Shown in pieces: positions 36,062 to 45,695 of a stretch of 61,321 bases of DNA. The notes beneath the pieces were generated by a model, which was given only the letters and a program-made list of their open reading frames with translations, did no database searches and was not told the origin of the DNA. Position 1 is the first letter of the stretch. Each line of letters starts with the position of its first letter. Source of the stretch: JALTDM01 sp964421355 (lineage in GTDB: Bacteria > Bacteroidota > Bacteroidia > Bacteroidales > JALTDM01); contig CAYQWX010000006.1 in the NCBI GenBank assembly GCA_964421355.1, forward strand, positions 1-61,321. The letters run 5' to 3'. The position numbers and the translations under genes are program-made.

Positions 36062-37234
36062 TTTGGTATTTTCAAATACCGAAGATAATATTTCTGTCTC
36101 TACGTTATCTAATACTTTTTGTCGGCGTAACATTACCCTTTCCGCTACTTCTAATGCTTTGTGCAATTTATATTCTGTAAACCCCTGTGGCCCACCCCAC
36201 GAAAAAGAAGGAATAAAATTACGAGGAAAACCTGAACCAAAGATATTGGCATTCACTCCAACAACTGTTCCTGTATTAAACATTGTATTTATTCCGCATT
36301 TAGAATGGTCACCCATAGTAAGTCCACAAAATTGTAATCCTGTAGATATGAAATGCTCTTGTTTGTAATTCCACATTTTTACTTCGGCGTAGTTATTTTT
36401 CAAATTGGAATTATTCGTATCCGCACCTATATTACACCACTGTCCTAATACGGCATTGCCAAGAAAGCCATCATGAGCTTTGTTGGAATAACCCCAAATT
36501 ACAGAATTGTTTACTTCGCCTCCTACCTTGGAATATGGTCCTATTGTGGTAGGTCCGTAAATTTTAGCAGAGAGCTTAAGCACAGAATGTTCACACATAG
36601 CAAGAGAACCTCTTACTACCGTCCCCTCCATTACTTCCACATCTTTTCCTAAATAAATAAACCCTTCTTGTGCATTCAATGTTGCAAAATGGACATTAAC
36701 ACCTTCTTCTACAAATACATTTTCTTTATTTATGATATTTACTGTATTACTTAAAGTTTGTGATTTTTTACCATTGGTTATATAATAAAAGTCTTTTTCT
36801 AACACCTTACCGTTAAAATAAAAAATATCCCAAGGATATTTTATTTGCAAAAGTTCCTCATTATATTCTGCTGTTGAAATTACAGAAATATATCCCTCAA
36901 TTATTTTTACATATTTATCCGATTTAAAGGCTAATATTTCTCCTTTATAAGTCAATCCTTGACCAGTTTTCAACTTCTTTATTTCTTCATACAATTTAGC
37001 GTTGGCAATAAAAGAGGAATTTACATAAATATTATCATTATGATAATCAAAAGGATATTTTTTGGATAAATATTTTTCTGACAAAAATGATATTTTTAAT
37101 TTTTTGTCAAAGAATAACCATTTTTCCCATAACTTAACAATACCTACCCTCAAATCTCCAATAGGTCTCGTAAATGTTAAGGGCAATAAATTTAAATAAT
37201 TATCTTTAGTATCAAACAACACTATCCTACTCAT
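36044..37234 (-). CDS. GlmU-like sugar nucleotidyltransferase/acetyltransferase homologue
   Basis: The 396-aa product matches the Bacteroidota GlmU-like family: an N-terminal nucleotidyltransferase-like part (VLFDTKDNYLNLLPLTFTRPIGDLRVGI) and a C-terminal left-handed beta helix (GPTTIGPYSKVGGEVNNSVIWGYSNKAHDGFLG, GQWCNIGADTNNSNLKNNYA). It is thought to supply UDP-GlcNAc in the phylum; that role is inferred. It is shorter than E. coli GlmU (456 aa). Likely cotranscribed with the two upstream lipoproteins and perhaps lon. Confidence 0.82.
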   Translation of the reverse strand: MSRIVLFDTKDNYLNLLPLTFTRPIGDLRVGIVKLWEKWLFFDKKLKISFLSEKYLSKKYPFDYHNDNIYVNSSFIANAKLYEEIKKLKTGQGLTYKGEILAFKSDKYVKIIEGYISVISTAEYNEELLQIKYPWDIFYFNGKVLEKDFYYITNGKKSQTLSNTVNIINKENVFVEEGVNVHFATLNAQEGFIYLGKDVEVMEGTVVRGSLAMCEHSVLKLSAKIYGPTTIGPYSKVGGEVNNSVIWGYSNKAHDGFLGNAVLGQWCNIGADTNNSNLKNNYAEVKMWNYKQEHFISTGLQFCGLTMGDHSKCGINTMFNTGTVVGVNANIFGSGFPRNFIPSFSWGGPQGFTEYKLHKALEVAERVMLRRQKVLDNVETEILSSVFENTKKYRSF

Positions 37235-37254
37235 ACAAAACTACTTTTCTTATC

Positions 37255-37647
37255 TTATCTGATAATAATTGTTTCCTCTGCTACTTTATTTTTTTCAAGA
37301 ATAACAGCACCTGTTCCTTTAAGGGTATCTCCTATTATCCCCTGAGAAGTATCGGAAATTATTTTGTATGCAAATACATTATAAATTGCTTCATATTTGA
37401 ACTCAAATTCTACTTTACCATCACTGTCTGTCATCTTAAGGGCATCTCTCTCCCGCTCATAAGGTTTAATATAACCTATATTACCTTCTACATTTTGATC
37501 AGATGGTGTTGCATATACCCTAACAAATGCATCAGGCACAGGTTTGTTTGACAAATCTACCACTGTTATTTCTGCTTTAGGTGGTTTGTCTTTACAGCTT
37601 GCCAAAGCTATTACCAATATTGCAAAAACATAAAATATTTTTTTCAT
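37255..37647 (-). CDS. Small lipoprotein with Ig-like fold, paralogue of the next gene
   Basis: The 130-aa product has a lipoprotein signal (IFYVFAILVIALASC, Cys18) and an Ig-like carboxypeptidase-regulatory-type domain: KAEITVVDLSNKPVPDAFVRVY, MTDSDGKVEFEFK, and a closing ETIIIR. It resembles the neighbouring 37656-37994 gene in layout and spacing of these motifs. Function unknown; likely envelope structure. Confidence 0.7.
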   Translation of the reverse strand: MKKIFYVFAILVIALASCKDKPPKAEITVVDLSNKPVPDAFVRVYATPSDQNVEGNIGYIKPYERERDALKMTDSDGKVEFEFKYEAIYNVFAYKIISDTSQGIIGDTLKGTGAVILEKNKVAEETIIIR

Positions 37648-37655
37648 AATACATA

Positions 37656-37994
37656 TTATTTAATTATAATTGTTTTTTCAAATTCTTCATTATACTTAAA
37701 CACCAAAGTACCAGTTCCTTGGTAATGATGTCCATTTATATCTTTTTCCGCTTTACAACTTAATACATATTCCTGGTCAGCTTCAAACTCTGCCTGCCCC
37801 TCACTATCAGTAGTTTTTTGCCACATTATTATAGAACCTGAGGGCTTGGAATATACTGTAACGGTAGCTCCCTCTACAGGAGTTTTGTCTTCAAGTATCA
37901 CAGTAACTATAGCACGAGGAGGTTTTGTTTTCTTACATCCCGTATTTACAAAAAAAGTAGCAATAAATAATATAGTTAAAATACGGATTTTCAT
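37656..37994 (-). CDS. Small lipoprotein with Ig-like fold
   Basis: The 112-aa product has a lipoprotein signal (ILTILFIATFFVNTGC, Cys18), then RAIVTVILEDKTPVEGATVTVY, TTDSEGQAEFEA and a terminal EKTIIIK. The ATG at 37994 was chosen because a -7 box at 38013-38020 lies just upstream of it and would place the earlier in-frame start before transcription begins. It and the next gene are tandem paralogues separated by 8 bases. Confidence 0.7.
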   Translation of the reverse strand: MKIRILTILFIATFFVNTGCKKTKPPRAIVTVILEDKTPVEGATVTVYSKPSGSIIMWQKTTDSEGQAEFEADQEYVLSCKAEKDINGHHYQGTGTLVFKYNEEFEKTIIIK

Positions 37995-38012
37995 ATTATT
38001 CCTTATTATTTG

Positions 38013-38020
38013 CAAAGATA
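38013..38020 (-). promoter_or_regulatory. -7 box of the lipoprotein pair
   Basis: Leftward TATCTTTG (38020-38013), ending 18 bases before the ATG at 37994. It overlaps the 3' side of the ldcA gene end region by position (ldcA stop at 38030), so a new transcript would begin right after ldcA. Confidence 0.5.
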
Positions 38021-38029
38021 ATATTTTTT

Positions 38030-38932
38030 TTACAATGAAAAATATATTTCTGTTTTTGAAAGAGTTGTTTTCAATTTTATTTTACTTCCCAGCAAAAGAG
38101 GTAAATTTCTTTTTCCGTGTCCTATGCCACTAATAAATGCAACAGGTATTTTTAATGATTTAAGATGAGAATATATTATTTCTTTTGCATTTTTGCCAAA
38201 CGGAATACTATTATCATGCATATCAATCATATCTCCAACAATAACTCCACTCAAATTACTTAATATGCCACTTTCGGAAAAATTCATCATCATTCTATCT
38301 ATATGATACAGATATTCATCAAGGTCTTCTATAAATAAAATTTTATTGGAATAATCTTGCTCATACTTTGTTCCTCTCACACTATATAATACGGATAAAT
38401 TACCTCCTATAAGTTCTCCTTCTACCACTCCCTCCACATTTAATTTATCTCCGTCAAAAATGTAATTAGCAGGGATATTACCACTTATAAAATTAAATAA
38501 ATACTTAATACTATCTTCCGTATTTTCAGGAAAACTTAAAGGCATTGTTGCATGCAAACTCATTATACCTACCCTGTTTAACATACTATGAAACACAGTA
38601 ATATCACTATATCCAATTATCCATTTGGGATTGGATGCCAAGTCTTTGTATTCAATGTGGCTTAATGTTCGTATAGTACCGTATCCTCCTCTGGCACATA
38701 GGATTGCTTTTATATCTTTATTACGTAATGCCCATAATAAATCGTCTGCTCTTTGCTTATCTGTCCCTGCAAATTGATTTTGTGAAGCATAAAGATTTGG
38801 AGTTTCCACTACTTTATACCCCTCGCTTGCTATCCTATCTATAGCATATTGCACTTCTTTTTTTGACACTTTGCGGGCAGGTGCAACCAAAGCAATGCTA
38901 TCTCCTTGGTCCAAAAATTCAGGACATATCAT
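38030..38932 (-). CDS. ldcA: LD-carboxypeptidase (S66 family)
   Basis: The 300-aa product has the S66 marks: IALVAPARKVSKKEV, LCARGGYGTIRTL, IIGYSDITVFHS (nucleophile Ser), ILFIEDLDEYLYHIDRMM (catalytic Glu) and GIGHGKRNLPL (His). This enzyme trims L,D-bonds in recycled murein tetrapeptides; a related group (MccF) removes a self-toxin. Context favours cell-wall recycling. It begins 3 bases after the xth stop. Confidence 0.9.
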   Translation of the reverse strand: MICPEFLDQGDSIALVAPARKVSKKEVQYAIDRIASEGYKVVETPNLYASQNQFAGTDKQRADDLLWALRNKDIKAILCARGGYGTIRTLSHIEYKDLASNPKWIIGYSDITVFHSMLNRVGIMSLHATMPLSFPENTEDSIKYLFNFISGNIPANYIFDGDKLNVEGVVEGELIGGNLSVLYSVRGTKYEQDYSNKILFIEDLDEYLYHIDRMMMNFSESGILSNLSGVIVGDMIDMHDNSIPFGKNAKEIIYSHLKSLKIPVAFISGIGHGKRNLPLLLGSKIKLKTTLSKTEIYFSL

Positions 38933-38935
38933 AAG

Positions 38936-39700
38936 CTAAATATCAATGTCTAACATTATAGGACAATGGTCTGAATGAACTACATTTTCCAATATATTGG
39001 CATCTTTTACCTTTTCTACTAAATTTTCGGTCACAAAAAAGTAATCTATACGCCAACCTTTGTTTTTTTCTCTGGCTTTGAACCTGTATGTCCACCAACT
39101 ATATCTATGTGGCTCAGTATGAAACAATCTAAATGTATCTACATAACCATGTGATAAAAATTTATCTACCCAAGCCCTCTCTTCGGGTAAAAAACCTGAA
39201 TTTTTGGCATTGCCTACCGGATCGTGAATATCTATTTCTTTATGTGCAATATTTAAATCTCCTGTAATAATTAAATATGGTCTTTCTTTTTTAAGTTCTT
39301 CCAGCCAATTTAAGAAAAAATCCAACCACTCCATTTTGAAATCTTGGCGTTCTTGTCCTGATGTCCCCGATGGATGATAAACATTTATCAATGTTACTTC
39401 TCCGAAATCCGCTCTTATTACGCGTCCTTCCCTGTCATATTTAGGTTCTCCAACTCCTGTAAATACTTTATTCGGCTTACGTTTAGCAATAATACCCACT
39501 CCGCTATATCCTTTTTTCTCCGCACTATACCAATAGGTATTATATCCAAGCTGTTCAAATAATTGTTTTTCTATCTGTTCTTCTTGTGCTTTGGTCTCCT
39601 GAAAACAAACAACATCAGGATTTTCATTTTTTATCCATTCTATAAGCCCTTTTTTTATAGCAGCACGTATTCCGTTTAAGTTATATGAATAAAGTCTCAT
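38936..39700 (-). CDS. xth: Exodeoxyribonuclease III
   Basis: Xth is the AP endonuclease/3' exonuclease of base excision repair. The 254-aa product has YNLNGIRAAIKKG, VCFQETKAQEEQ (metal-binding Glu), IITGDLNIAHKEIDIHDP, and a final SDHCPIMLDI. Its length fits the family. It overlaps pyrG by 4 bases (ATGA) and is followed 3 bases later by ldcA. Confidence 0.95.
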   Translation of the reverse strand: MRLYSYNLNGIRAAIKKGLIEWIKNENPDVVCFQETKAQEEQIEKQLFEQLGYNTYWYSAEKKGYSGVGIIAKRKPNKVFTGVGEPKYDREGRVIRADFGEVTLINVYHPSGTSGQERQDFKMEWLDFFLNWLEELKKERPYLIITGDLNIAHKEIDIHDPVGNAKNSGFLPEERAWVDKFLSHGYVDTFRLFHTEPHRYSWWTYRFKAREKNKGWRIDYFFVTENLVEKVKDANILENVVHSDHCPIMLDIDI

Positions 39701-41322
39701 TGCTTTTTAGTTTTTTTATATTTTATTACATTTTTTATAAAATCTACAAATAAAGGATGTGGATTCAATACTGTGCTTCTATACTCGGGATGAAATTGCA
39801 CACCTATATACCATGGATGATTTTGCAGATACATTATTTCAACCAAATCGGTATCAGGATTTTTTCCTACTGCCAAAAAGCCTTTATCTTCAAAATATTT
39901 TTTGTAGTTATTATTAAATTCATAGCGATGGCGATGTCTTTCTCTTACAATTTTTTGTTTATAAACATTTGTGTATAAATATGATTTTTTATCTATTTCG
40001 CAATCATAAGCACCAAGACGCATCGTGCCTCCCTTATCTATTATATGTTTTTGCTCTTCCATAAGGTCAATAACGGGGTATTGCGTATGCATATTAAATT
40101 CCACAGAATCCGCATCTTTCATACCGAGTTCATTTCTTGCAAATTCTATCACCATACATTGCATACCTAAGCAAATACCCAAAGTAGGAATTTTATGTGT
40201 ACGCCCATAATTAGCTGCTACTATTTTTCCTTCTATCCCTCTTGGTCCAAACCCTGGAGCAATAAGTATTCCATCATATTTATCCAAAATAGAATTAGCA
40301 TTTTCATAAGTAAGATTTTCGGAATTAACATATTCCACATTTACACCACATTCATTCATTGCTCCCGCATGAGCAAAACTTTCATTTATCGATTTATACG
40401 CATCCGGCAATTGAACATATTTACCAACAAGTGCTATTTTTACTTCTTCTTTTTTGTTTTTCAACTTTTTTATAAAATCAACCCAATCGGTAAGGTCTGC
40501 ATCCGATTTTACAGGTAAGTTTAATTTGTATAACGCAACTAAATCAAGTTTTTCCTTTTTTAACAATAATGGAACTTCGTATATAGTGCTGGCATCTATT
40601 GCTTCTATTACCGCTTCTCTATTCACATTACAGAACAAAGCCACTTTATTTTTTATTTCTGTATTGAGAGGCTTTTCCGTTCTTAAAACAATTATTTCGG
40701 GTTGAACACCAAGCTTTAACAGTTCTTTCACAGAGTGTTGTGTTGGCTTGGTTTTCAGCTCTTTAGAAGTAGATAAATATGGAACCAGTGTAAGATGTAC
40801 AACTATTACATTTCCTTGCCCAAGCTCCCATTTCATTTGTCTTACAGCTTCCACATAAGGTAATGATTCTATATCTCCAACCGTACCTCCTATTTCTACT
40901 ATTACAATTTCATATTTATATTTTGCTCCCAATACTCTTATACGTCTCTTTATTTCATCGGTAATATGTGGAATTATTTGCACTGTTTTACCAAGGTAGT
41001 CTCCCTTTCTTTCTTTTTCTATTACTGTTTTATAAACTTTTCCTGTAGTTACATTGTTATCTTTTGATGTGGTAATATTCAAAAACCGTTCATAATGCCC
41101 AAGATCCAAATCGGTTTCAGCACCATCATCAGTTACATAACATTCGCCATGTTCATAAGGATTAAGTGTACCAGGATCCACATTCAAATACGGATCCAAT
41201 TTTTGTATAGTTACAGAATAGCCTCTTGCTTGTAATAATTTGGCAAGAGAAGCCGAAACTATACCTTTTCCTAAAGAGGAAGTAACACCTCCCGTAACAA
41301 AAATAAATTTGGTCTGCACCAT
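39697..41322 (-). CDS. pyrG: CTP synthase
   Basis: PyrG aminates UTP to CTP with glutamine and ATP. The 541-aa product has the amidoligase P-loop IFVTGGVTSSLGKGI, GDIESLPYVEAVRQ, and a glutaminase domain with LGICLGMQ (Cys) and VQFHPEYRS (His, Glu). Length is standard. It overlaps xth by 4 bases and follows the TonB receptor by 16 bases. In many relatives its downstream neighbour is yidC; here that link is broken. Confidence 0.97.
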   Translation of the reverse strand: MVQTKFIFVTGGVTSSLGKGIVSASLAKLLQARGYSVTIQKLDPYLNVDPGTLNPYEHGECYVTDDGAETDLDLGHYERFLNITTSKDNNVTTGKVYKTVIEKERKGDYLGKTVQIIPHITDEIKRRIRVLGAKYKYEIVIVEIGGTVGDIESLPYVEAVRQMKWELGQGNVIVVHLTLVPYLSTSKELKTKPTQHSVKELLKLGVQPEIIVLRTEKPLNTEIKNKVALFCNVNREAVIEAIDASTIYEVPLLLKKEKLDLVALYKLNLPVKSDADLTDWVDFIKKLKNKKEEVKIALVGKYVQLPDAYKSINESFAHAGAMNECGVNVEYVNSENLTYENANSILDKYDGILIAPGFGPRGIEGKIVAANYGRTHKIPTLGICLGMQCMVIEFARNELGMKDADSVEFNMHTQYPVIDLMEEQKHIIDKGGTMRLGAYDCEIDKKSYLYTNVYKQKIVRERHRHRYEFNNNYKKYFEDKGFLAVGKNPDTDLVEIMYLQNHPWYIGVQFHPEYRSTVLNPHPLFVDFIKNVIKYKKTKKQ

Positions 41323-41338
41323 GACTTATTGTATTATA

Positions 41339-43657
41339 TTAAAATTTATAACTCAATCCAAAACTTGGCATAAACGGTAATTGATTTACTCGTCTATGCC
41401 CAATTCTATCAAAATAAAATACATTTGGTCTATTATATACATTTGTAATAGTAAATGCCATTTCCAATCGCGAAGTATTTATGAACTCAACCCAGTGCTT
41501 AAGAGTGAAATCCAACCTATGGTATGCAGGTAAACGGGCTCCGTTCAAATCTCCATAAATAAATCCAAATTGTCCGTTTGATTGAGCATAATTATCTGTA
41601 ATAGAATTAAGTACTATTTGTTCAAATATTCCTGCAGTTTGTGTAAATGGGAATCCCGAACCAAAATTCCACCTAAAACTAATTTCCCAATTTTGTATTT
41701 CTCCCAATTTATAAGTAGTAACAAAATTTATATTATGCCTACGGTCAAAATGAGGAACATATTTTTGTACACCATCATCTCTATGTGAAAAACCTAATGA
41801 ATATACAAACCAAATATAAAGTCTTCCATAATCATATTTTGTTAAAAAATCAACTCCATACGCATCTCCTGTCTCAACAATAAAATCTTTTTTCAAATAA
41901 TCGGGAATATCTGCATTTAGTTCATTATCCTCATATATTTTATCTCTATTTATGTTAGTCAATTGGTCAAATTTTTTGTAATATCCTTCTACATTTACCA
42001 TTATTCTATTTGACACATCGTATTCTAATCCTAACACTCCATGTTTTGCTTTTTGTAATTTAGAAGTAACCGGTTTTCCATTAAATGTTTCAGGTAAGTT
42101 TTCCGGTGCAGATAAAAAGCCATAAAAAAGATTTACAACATCTCTATCGGATGTAGCACTAATAAATATTTGACTATACAAACCTCCTGCAAATTTAAAG
42201 CGTAATTTGTCATTAAGTTTATATTTTATACCAATACGGGGTTCAGGTGAAAACTCTGATAACGAAGCATAATATTGAAGTCTAAATCCTGGCTCAAATA
42301 TAAATTTCTTCCAATTCATTTTATAGGAAACAAATGAACCGAATTCCGTAGTATTATCTTCTTGTTCTACTTTGAGTTCCAATGCGTTATAAAAAAGGAA
42401 ACTTGTTTTAAAACCTTCTACATCAATACCATATTTCAATTGATTTTTACCTAAAAAATACTTATATTCCATATTTAAGTTAAAACCACCAATACCGCTT
42501 TCTCGTGGCAAATTATCAACATCGTCCAACATTATATGATAATTAGAAAAGGATAAATGAGCTTTGATTATTGCATTTGCAGAAGCGGGTAATATTAAAA
42601 AACGAGACCCAATACCACGCTCTTGCCAGTTAAGATTAGATAAAGCACTATAATTTACTCTATCAGAGTAGTTAAAACCAAAAATACTTATTTTACTACC
42701 ATTGCCTGCATTTAAAGTAACTTTCCCATAAAGATCTGTATAGTTAAACGGAAGTCCTGCTGTATCTATATAAGAATAAAGAAGTTTAGATGATTGTTCC
42801 AAATATGATGTTTTGGCAGAAAATATAAATGAAGAGCTTCCTTTGCCATCATCTTTATCTTTTGATATAGGACCTTCAAACATTGCTTTGGCTCCAAATG
42901 TACTTGCAGTAACTTTCCCTTTATATTTTTTTCTGTTACCATCACGCATAGTAATATCCATAATAGAGGAAATACGATCTCCATATTCTGCACCAAAACC
43001 ACCGGTATATACATCTACATTTTGAATAATGTCGGCATCTATTACAGAAAATAATCCTATGCTATGAAAGGGATTATATACTGTCATACCATCAAGCAAT
43101 ACTTTATTTTGAATAGGAGAACCTCCTCTTATATACAATTGTCCACCTTGATCTCCTGTAAAAACTACTCCCGGCAACACTTGCAAATACTGTGCTAAAT
43201 CAGGAGTAGCTCCTATTGTTGGTAATTCTTTAAGCTGTTTAGGGGCTATTTTTATAACGGAAGCTTTTACTTCTGTTTTCATTTCTTGCCGTTCGGCAGA
43301 CACCTTTACTGTTTTAAGTTTTATCGAAGAGGAGACAAGATATACTTTTTTGTTTGTGATACTATTGGGGTTAATAATCACAGGTACTTCCTTAGATTCA
43401 TATCCCATATACTGAAAAACAAGCACTTGTTTACCTGCTGGAATATTTGTAATATTAAAAAACCCGTTTACATCAGTAGAAGCTCCTTTTTTAGTATTTT
43501 TTACTACAATATTTACGAACATTAATGGCTCACCGGTATTTTTATCATATACAAAACCTCTCACACTTCCTTCTTGTTGTGCACTTGCATAAAAAAGATT
43601 TCCCGCCAAAAATAGCGGGAAAATCACAATAAATTTTAAAAACCAATATCTCATCAT
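41339..43657 (-). CDS. TonB-dependent receptor with carboxypeptidase-like N-terminal domain
   Basis: The 772-aa product has a signal peptide (1-26, ending ASAQ), a CarboxypepD_reg-like domain (about 30-115: GFVYDKNTGEPLMFVNIVV, GASTDVNGFFNI), a plug domain (about 130-250, LYIRGGSPIQNKVLLDGMTV) and a 22-strand-type barrel to the terminal LSYKF. Barrels of this kind import a ligand that cannot be read here; no SusD partner is present, so glycan uptake is less likely than in SusC systems. It lies 6 bases after the DUF349 gene. A hairpin lies in its signal-peptide codons. Confidence 0.92.
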   Translation of the reverse strand: MMRYWFLKFIVIFPLFLAGNLFYASAQQEGSVRGFVYDKNTGEPLMFVNIVVKNTKKGASTDVNGFFNITNIPAGKQVLVFQYMGYESKEVPVIINPNSITNKKVYLVSSSIKLKTVKVSAERQEMKTEVKASVIKIAPKQLKELPTIGATPDLAQYLQVLPGVVFTGDQGGQLYIRGGSPIQNKVLLDGMTVYNPFHSIGLFSVIDADIIQNVDVYTGGFGAEYGDRISSIMDITMRDGNRKKYKGKVTASTFGAKAMFEGPISKDKDDGKGSSSFIFSAKTSYLEQSSKLLYSYIDTAGLPFNYTDLYGKVTLNAGNGSKISIFGFNYSDRVNYSALSNLNWQERGIGSRFLILPASANAIIKAHLSFSNYHIMLDDVDNLPRESGIGGFNLNMEYKYFLGKNQLKYGIDVEGFKTSFLFYNALELKVEQEDNTTEFGSFVSYKMNWKKFIFEPGFRLQYYASLSEFSPEPRIGIKYKLNDKLRFKFAGGLYSQIFISATSDRDVVNLFYGFLSAPENLPETFNGKPVTSKLQKAKHGVLGLEYDVSNRIMVNVEGYYKKFDQLTNINRDKIYEDNELNADIPDYLKKDFIVETGDAYGVDFLTKYDYGRLYIWFVYSLGFSHRDDGVQKYVPHFDRRHNINFVTTYKLGEIQNWEISFRWNFGSGFPFTQTAGIFEQIVLNSITDNYAQSNGQFGFIYGDLNGARLPAYHRLDFTLKHWVEFINTSRLEMAFTITNVYNRPNVFYFDRIGHRRVNQLPFMPSFGLSYKF

Positions 43658-43663
43658 TTTAAT

Positions 43664-45559
43664 TTATTGACTATTATATTTTTTCAAAATATTTAATTTA
43701 TCCGATAATAATTTCATCTTTTGACGCTTCTCTTCTATCTTACTTCTTATATCTTTCAAAAACTCATTATCGGTAGAAGAAAAGAAAGCCAAGTTGTTTT
43801 CCATTTTTGTTACTTGCCTTTCCAATTCTTTTATTCTCTTATTCAAAGCAAAATATTCGTTATTCACAAATTTTTGAAAACCCTTTGTATCTTTTTTATC
43901 TTTCACTTTTTGTTCATACAAAATCAATATCTTTTTGTTTTCATCTATATTTGCTTTTTCATACAACTGCTTCAAAGCATTAGAATAAGCATCATTTATT
44001 TCATTTTTCTTTTCAATAGGAACAAACCCTATAGTATTCCATCTAACAACAAAAGCATTTATAGCCTCCATATCCTTTTCGGCATTACCTGTAGATTCAA
44101 AAGCTTTCATTTCTTCTATAAGCTCTTGTTTCTTTTTGTAATTTTCTTCTTCCACACCTTTCAAAGACTCATAATATTTTTCCCGTCTATCAAAGAAATA
44201 ATTACATGCTGCACGAAACTGTTCCCATATTTTTTCTGACTCTTCTTGTGGCACAGGACCTATTTCTTTCCACTCCTTTTGTATATCTATTATTTCGGAA
44301 GTTGTCTTTTTCCAATCTTCACTATCTTTAAGTGCTTCTACTTTTTCAATTAGTTTTAATTTTTTATCAAGATTTTCTTTCAACAAATCATCGTAATGCT
44401 CAAAGAATTTTCTTTTTTTATCAAAAAACTTATCAAAAGCAGCTCTAAATCGCTCATATATAGAGTCATTATATTTAACAGGCACTCTTCCAACTTTTCT
44501 CCACTCTTGATCTAATAACAATAATTCATCCTTTTTTTCTTTCCATTCTTTCACTCTCTTATAATCGCCATCAGCAATTGCTTCCGCCTTTTCACATAAT
44601 TCTGTTTTTTTCTTCAAATTTTCTTGCTCTCTCTTCTTTTTATCTTTAAAAAAGTTTGAATAAGCATCATTTATTTTTCTAGATACTTCCTTAAATCTTT
44701 CCCATAATTTATCACTCACCTCACGTGGAACAGGACCTATTTCTTTCCATCTTTTATGTAAATCTTGTAACTCATTAAAAGATTTTATAGGTAATGTTTC
44801 ATAAGGTAAATTTTCTGCCGCTTCTACAATAAGTAGTTTTTCCTCATAATTTTTTTGGCGATCCATTTCCATCAATTCTCTATTTATCTCCAAATACTCA
44901 TAAAACATTTTGGTCGCCAAATCAAAACGGCTCATCAAATCTCTATACTTGGAAGAATGTACTCCTCCTGTCTTTTTCCACTCCCACATTAATTCTTTAA
45001 ACTTCTTATATACAACACCTATTTTTTCACTACTTTTAGGTAATTCTTTTATTTTCTCTATTATCTCAAGTTTTTTCTCATAATTTTTTTGTTGGTATTC
45101 TGCTCTCTTACGATAATATTCTTTTTGTATTTCTAAAAATCTATTTAATAATTCCTCAAACTTTTCTTGAAAATACTTATCATCTACACTTGGTTTATAA
45201 TCTTCTGCTCTACCACCTTCTTCTACAAATTGTTGTTTTTTTGAAGAAATATATTCTTTATATTTTTTATTGAAAACTTCTTCTAATCCTTTTACAATCC
45301 TACCCACAAGAGAAATGTTGGAATATTCAGATAAATTTGCTATTAAATCATTTTCAAAATAATCCAACACACCTTCCACATCTAATCCATCTATTTTTTC
45401 CAATTCTTCCTCTAAATTATATCTCACATATTCTTTACTATTTTTACTCTCCACATCATTATCGCTATTTTGTTGATTTTCTACTTGCTGATTATTTTCA
45501 TCCATAGGAATATTAGACATATTTTCTTGGTTTTCAGAAGATTTAATTTCTTCACTCAT
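43664..45559 (-). CDS. DUF349 repeat protein
   Basis: The 631-aa product has an acidic, Asn/Gln-rich N-terminus, then five DUF349 units with the signature W-K-x-x-G (EWKKTGGVH, RWKEIGPVP, EWRKVGRVP, EWKEIGPVP, RWNTIGFVP) at about 190, 265, 335, 410 and 485, and a helical tail with long coiled coils. It is very Lys/Glu-rich and cytoplasmic. Function is unknown; the phylum has it widely. The ATG at 45559 is chosen because an upstream frame extension crosses the -7 box. Confidence 0.85.
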   Translation of the reverse strand: MSEEIKSSENQENMSNIPMDENNQQVENQQNSDNDVESKNSKEYVRYNLEEELEKIDGLDVEGVLDYFENDLIANLSEYSNISLVGRIVKGLEEVFNKKYKEYISSKKQQFVEEGGRAEDYKPSVDDKYFQEKFEELLNRFLEIQKEYYRKRAEYQQKNYEKKLEIIEKIKELPKSSEKIGVVYKKFKELMWEWKKTGGVHSSKYRDLMSRFDLATKMFYEYLEINRELMEMDRQKNYEEKLLIVEAAENLPYETLPIKSFNELQDLHKRWKEIGPVPREVSDKLWERFKEVSRKINDAYSNFFKDKKKREQENLKKKTELCEKAEAIADGDYKRVKEWKEKKDELLLLDQEWRKVGRVPVKYNDSIYERFRAAFDKFFDKKRKFFEHYDDLLKENLDKKLKLIEKVEALKDSEDWKKTTSEIIDIQKEWKEIGPVPQEESEKIWEQFRAACNYFFDRREKYYESLKGVEEENYKKKQELIEEMKAFESTGNAEKDMEAINAFVVRWNTIGFVPIEKKNEINDAYSNALKQLYEKANIDENKKILILYEQKVKDKKDTKGFQKFVNNEYFALNKRIKELERQVTKMENNLAFFSSTDNEFLKDIRSKIEEKRQKMKLLSDKLNILKKYNSQ

Positions 45560-45581
45560 AACAAAAAACTTTTGAATAGCA

Positions 45582-45589
45582 CAAATATA
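45582..45589 (-). promoter_or_regulatory. -7 box of the DUF349-TonB receptor-pyrG-xth-ldcA transcript
   Basis: Leftward TATATTTG (45589-45582), ending 22 bases before the ATG at 45559. The gaps and overlaps of the five genes below (6, 16, -4, 3 bases) suggest one long transcript. Confidence 0.5.
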
Positions 45590-45695
45590 ATGCAAAATAT
45601 TCAAAATAAAGCAAAACTATAACATTTAGTTTTATTAGGTTGTAAATTCAATTAGTAAATGTAACAATTAAGTTATTTAATTTGTATTTTTATTT

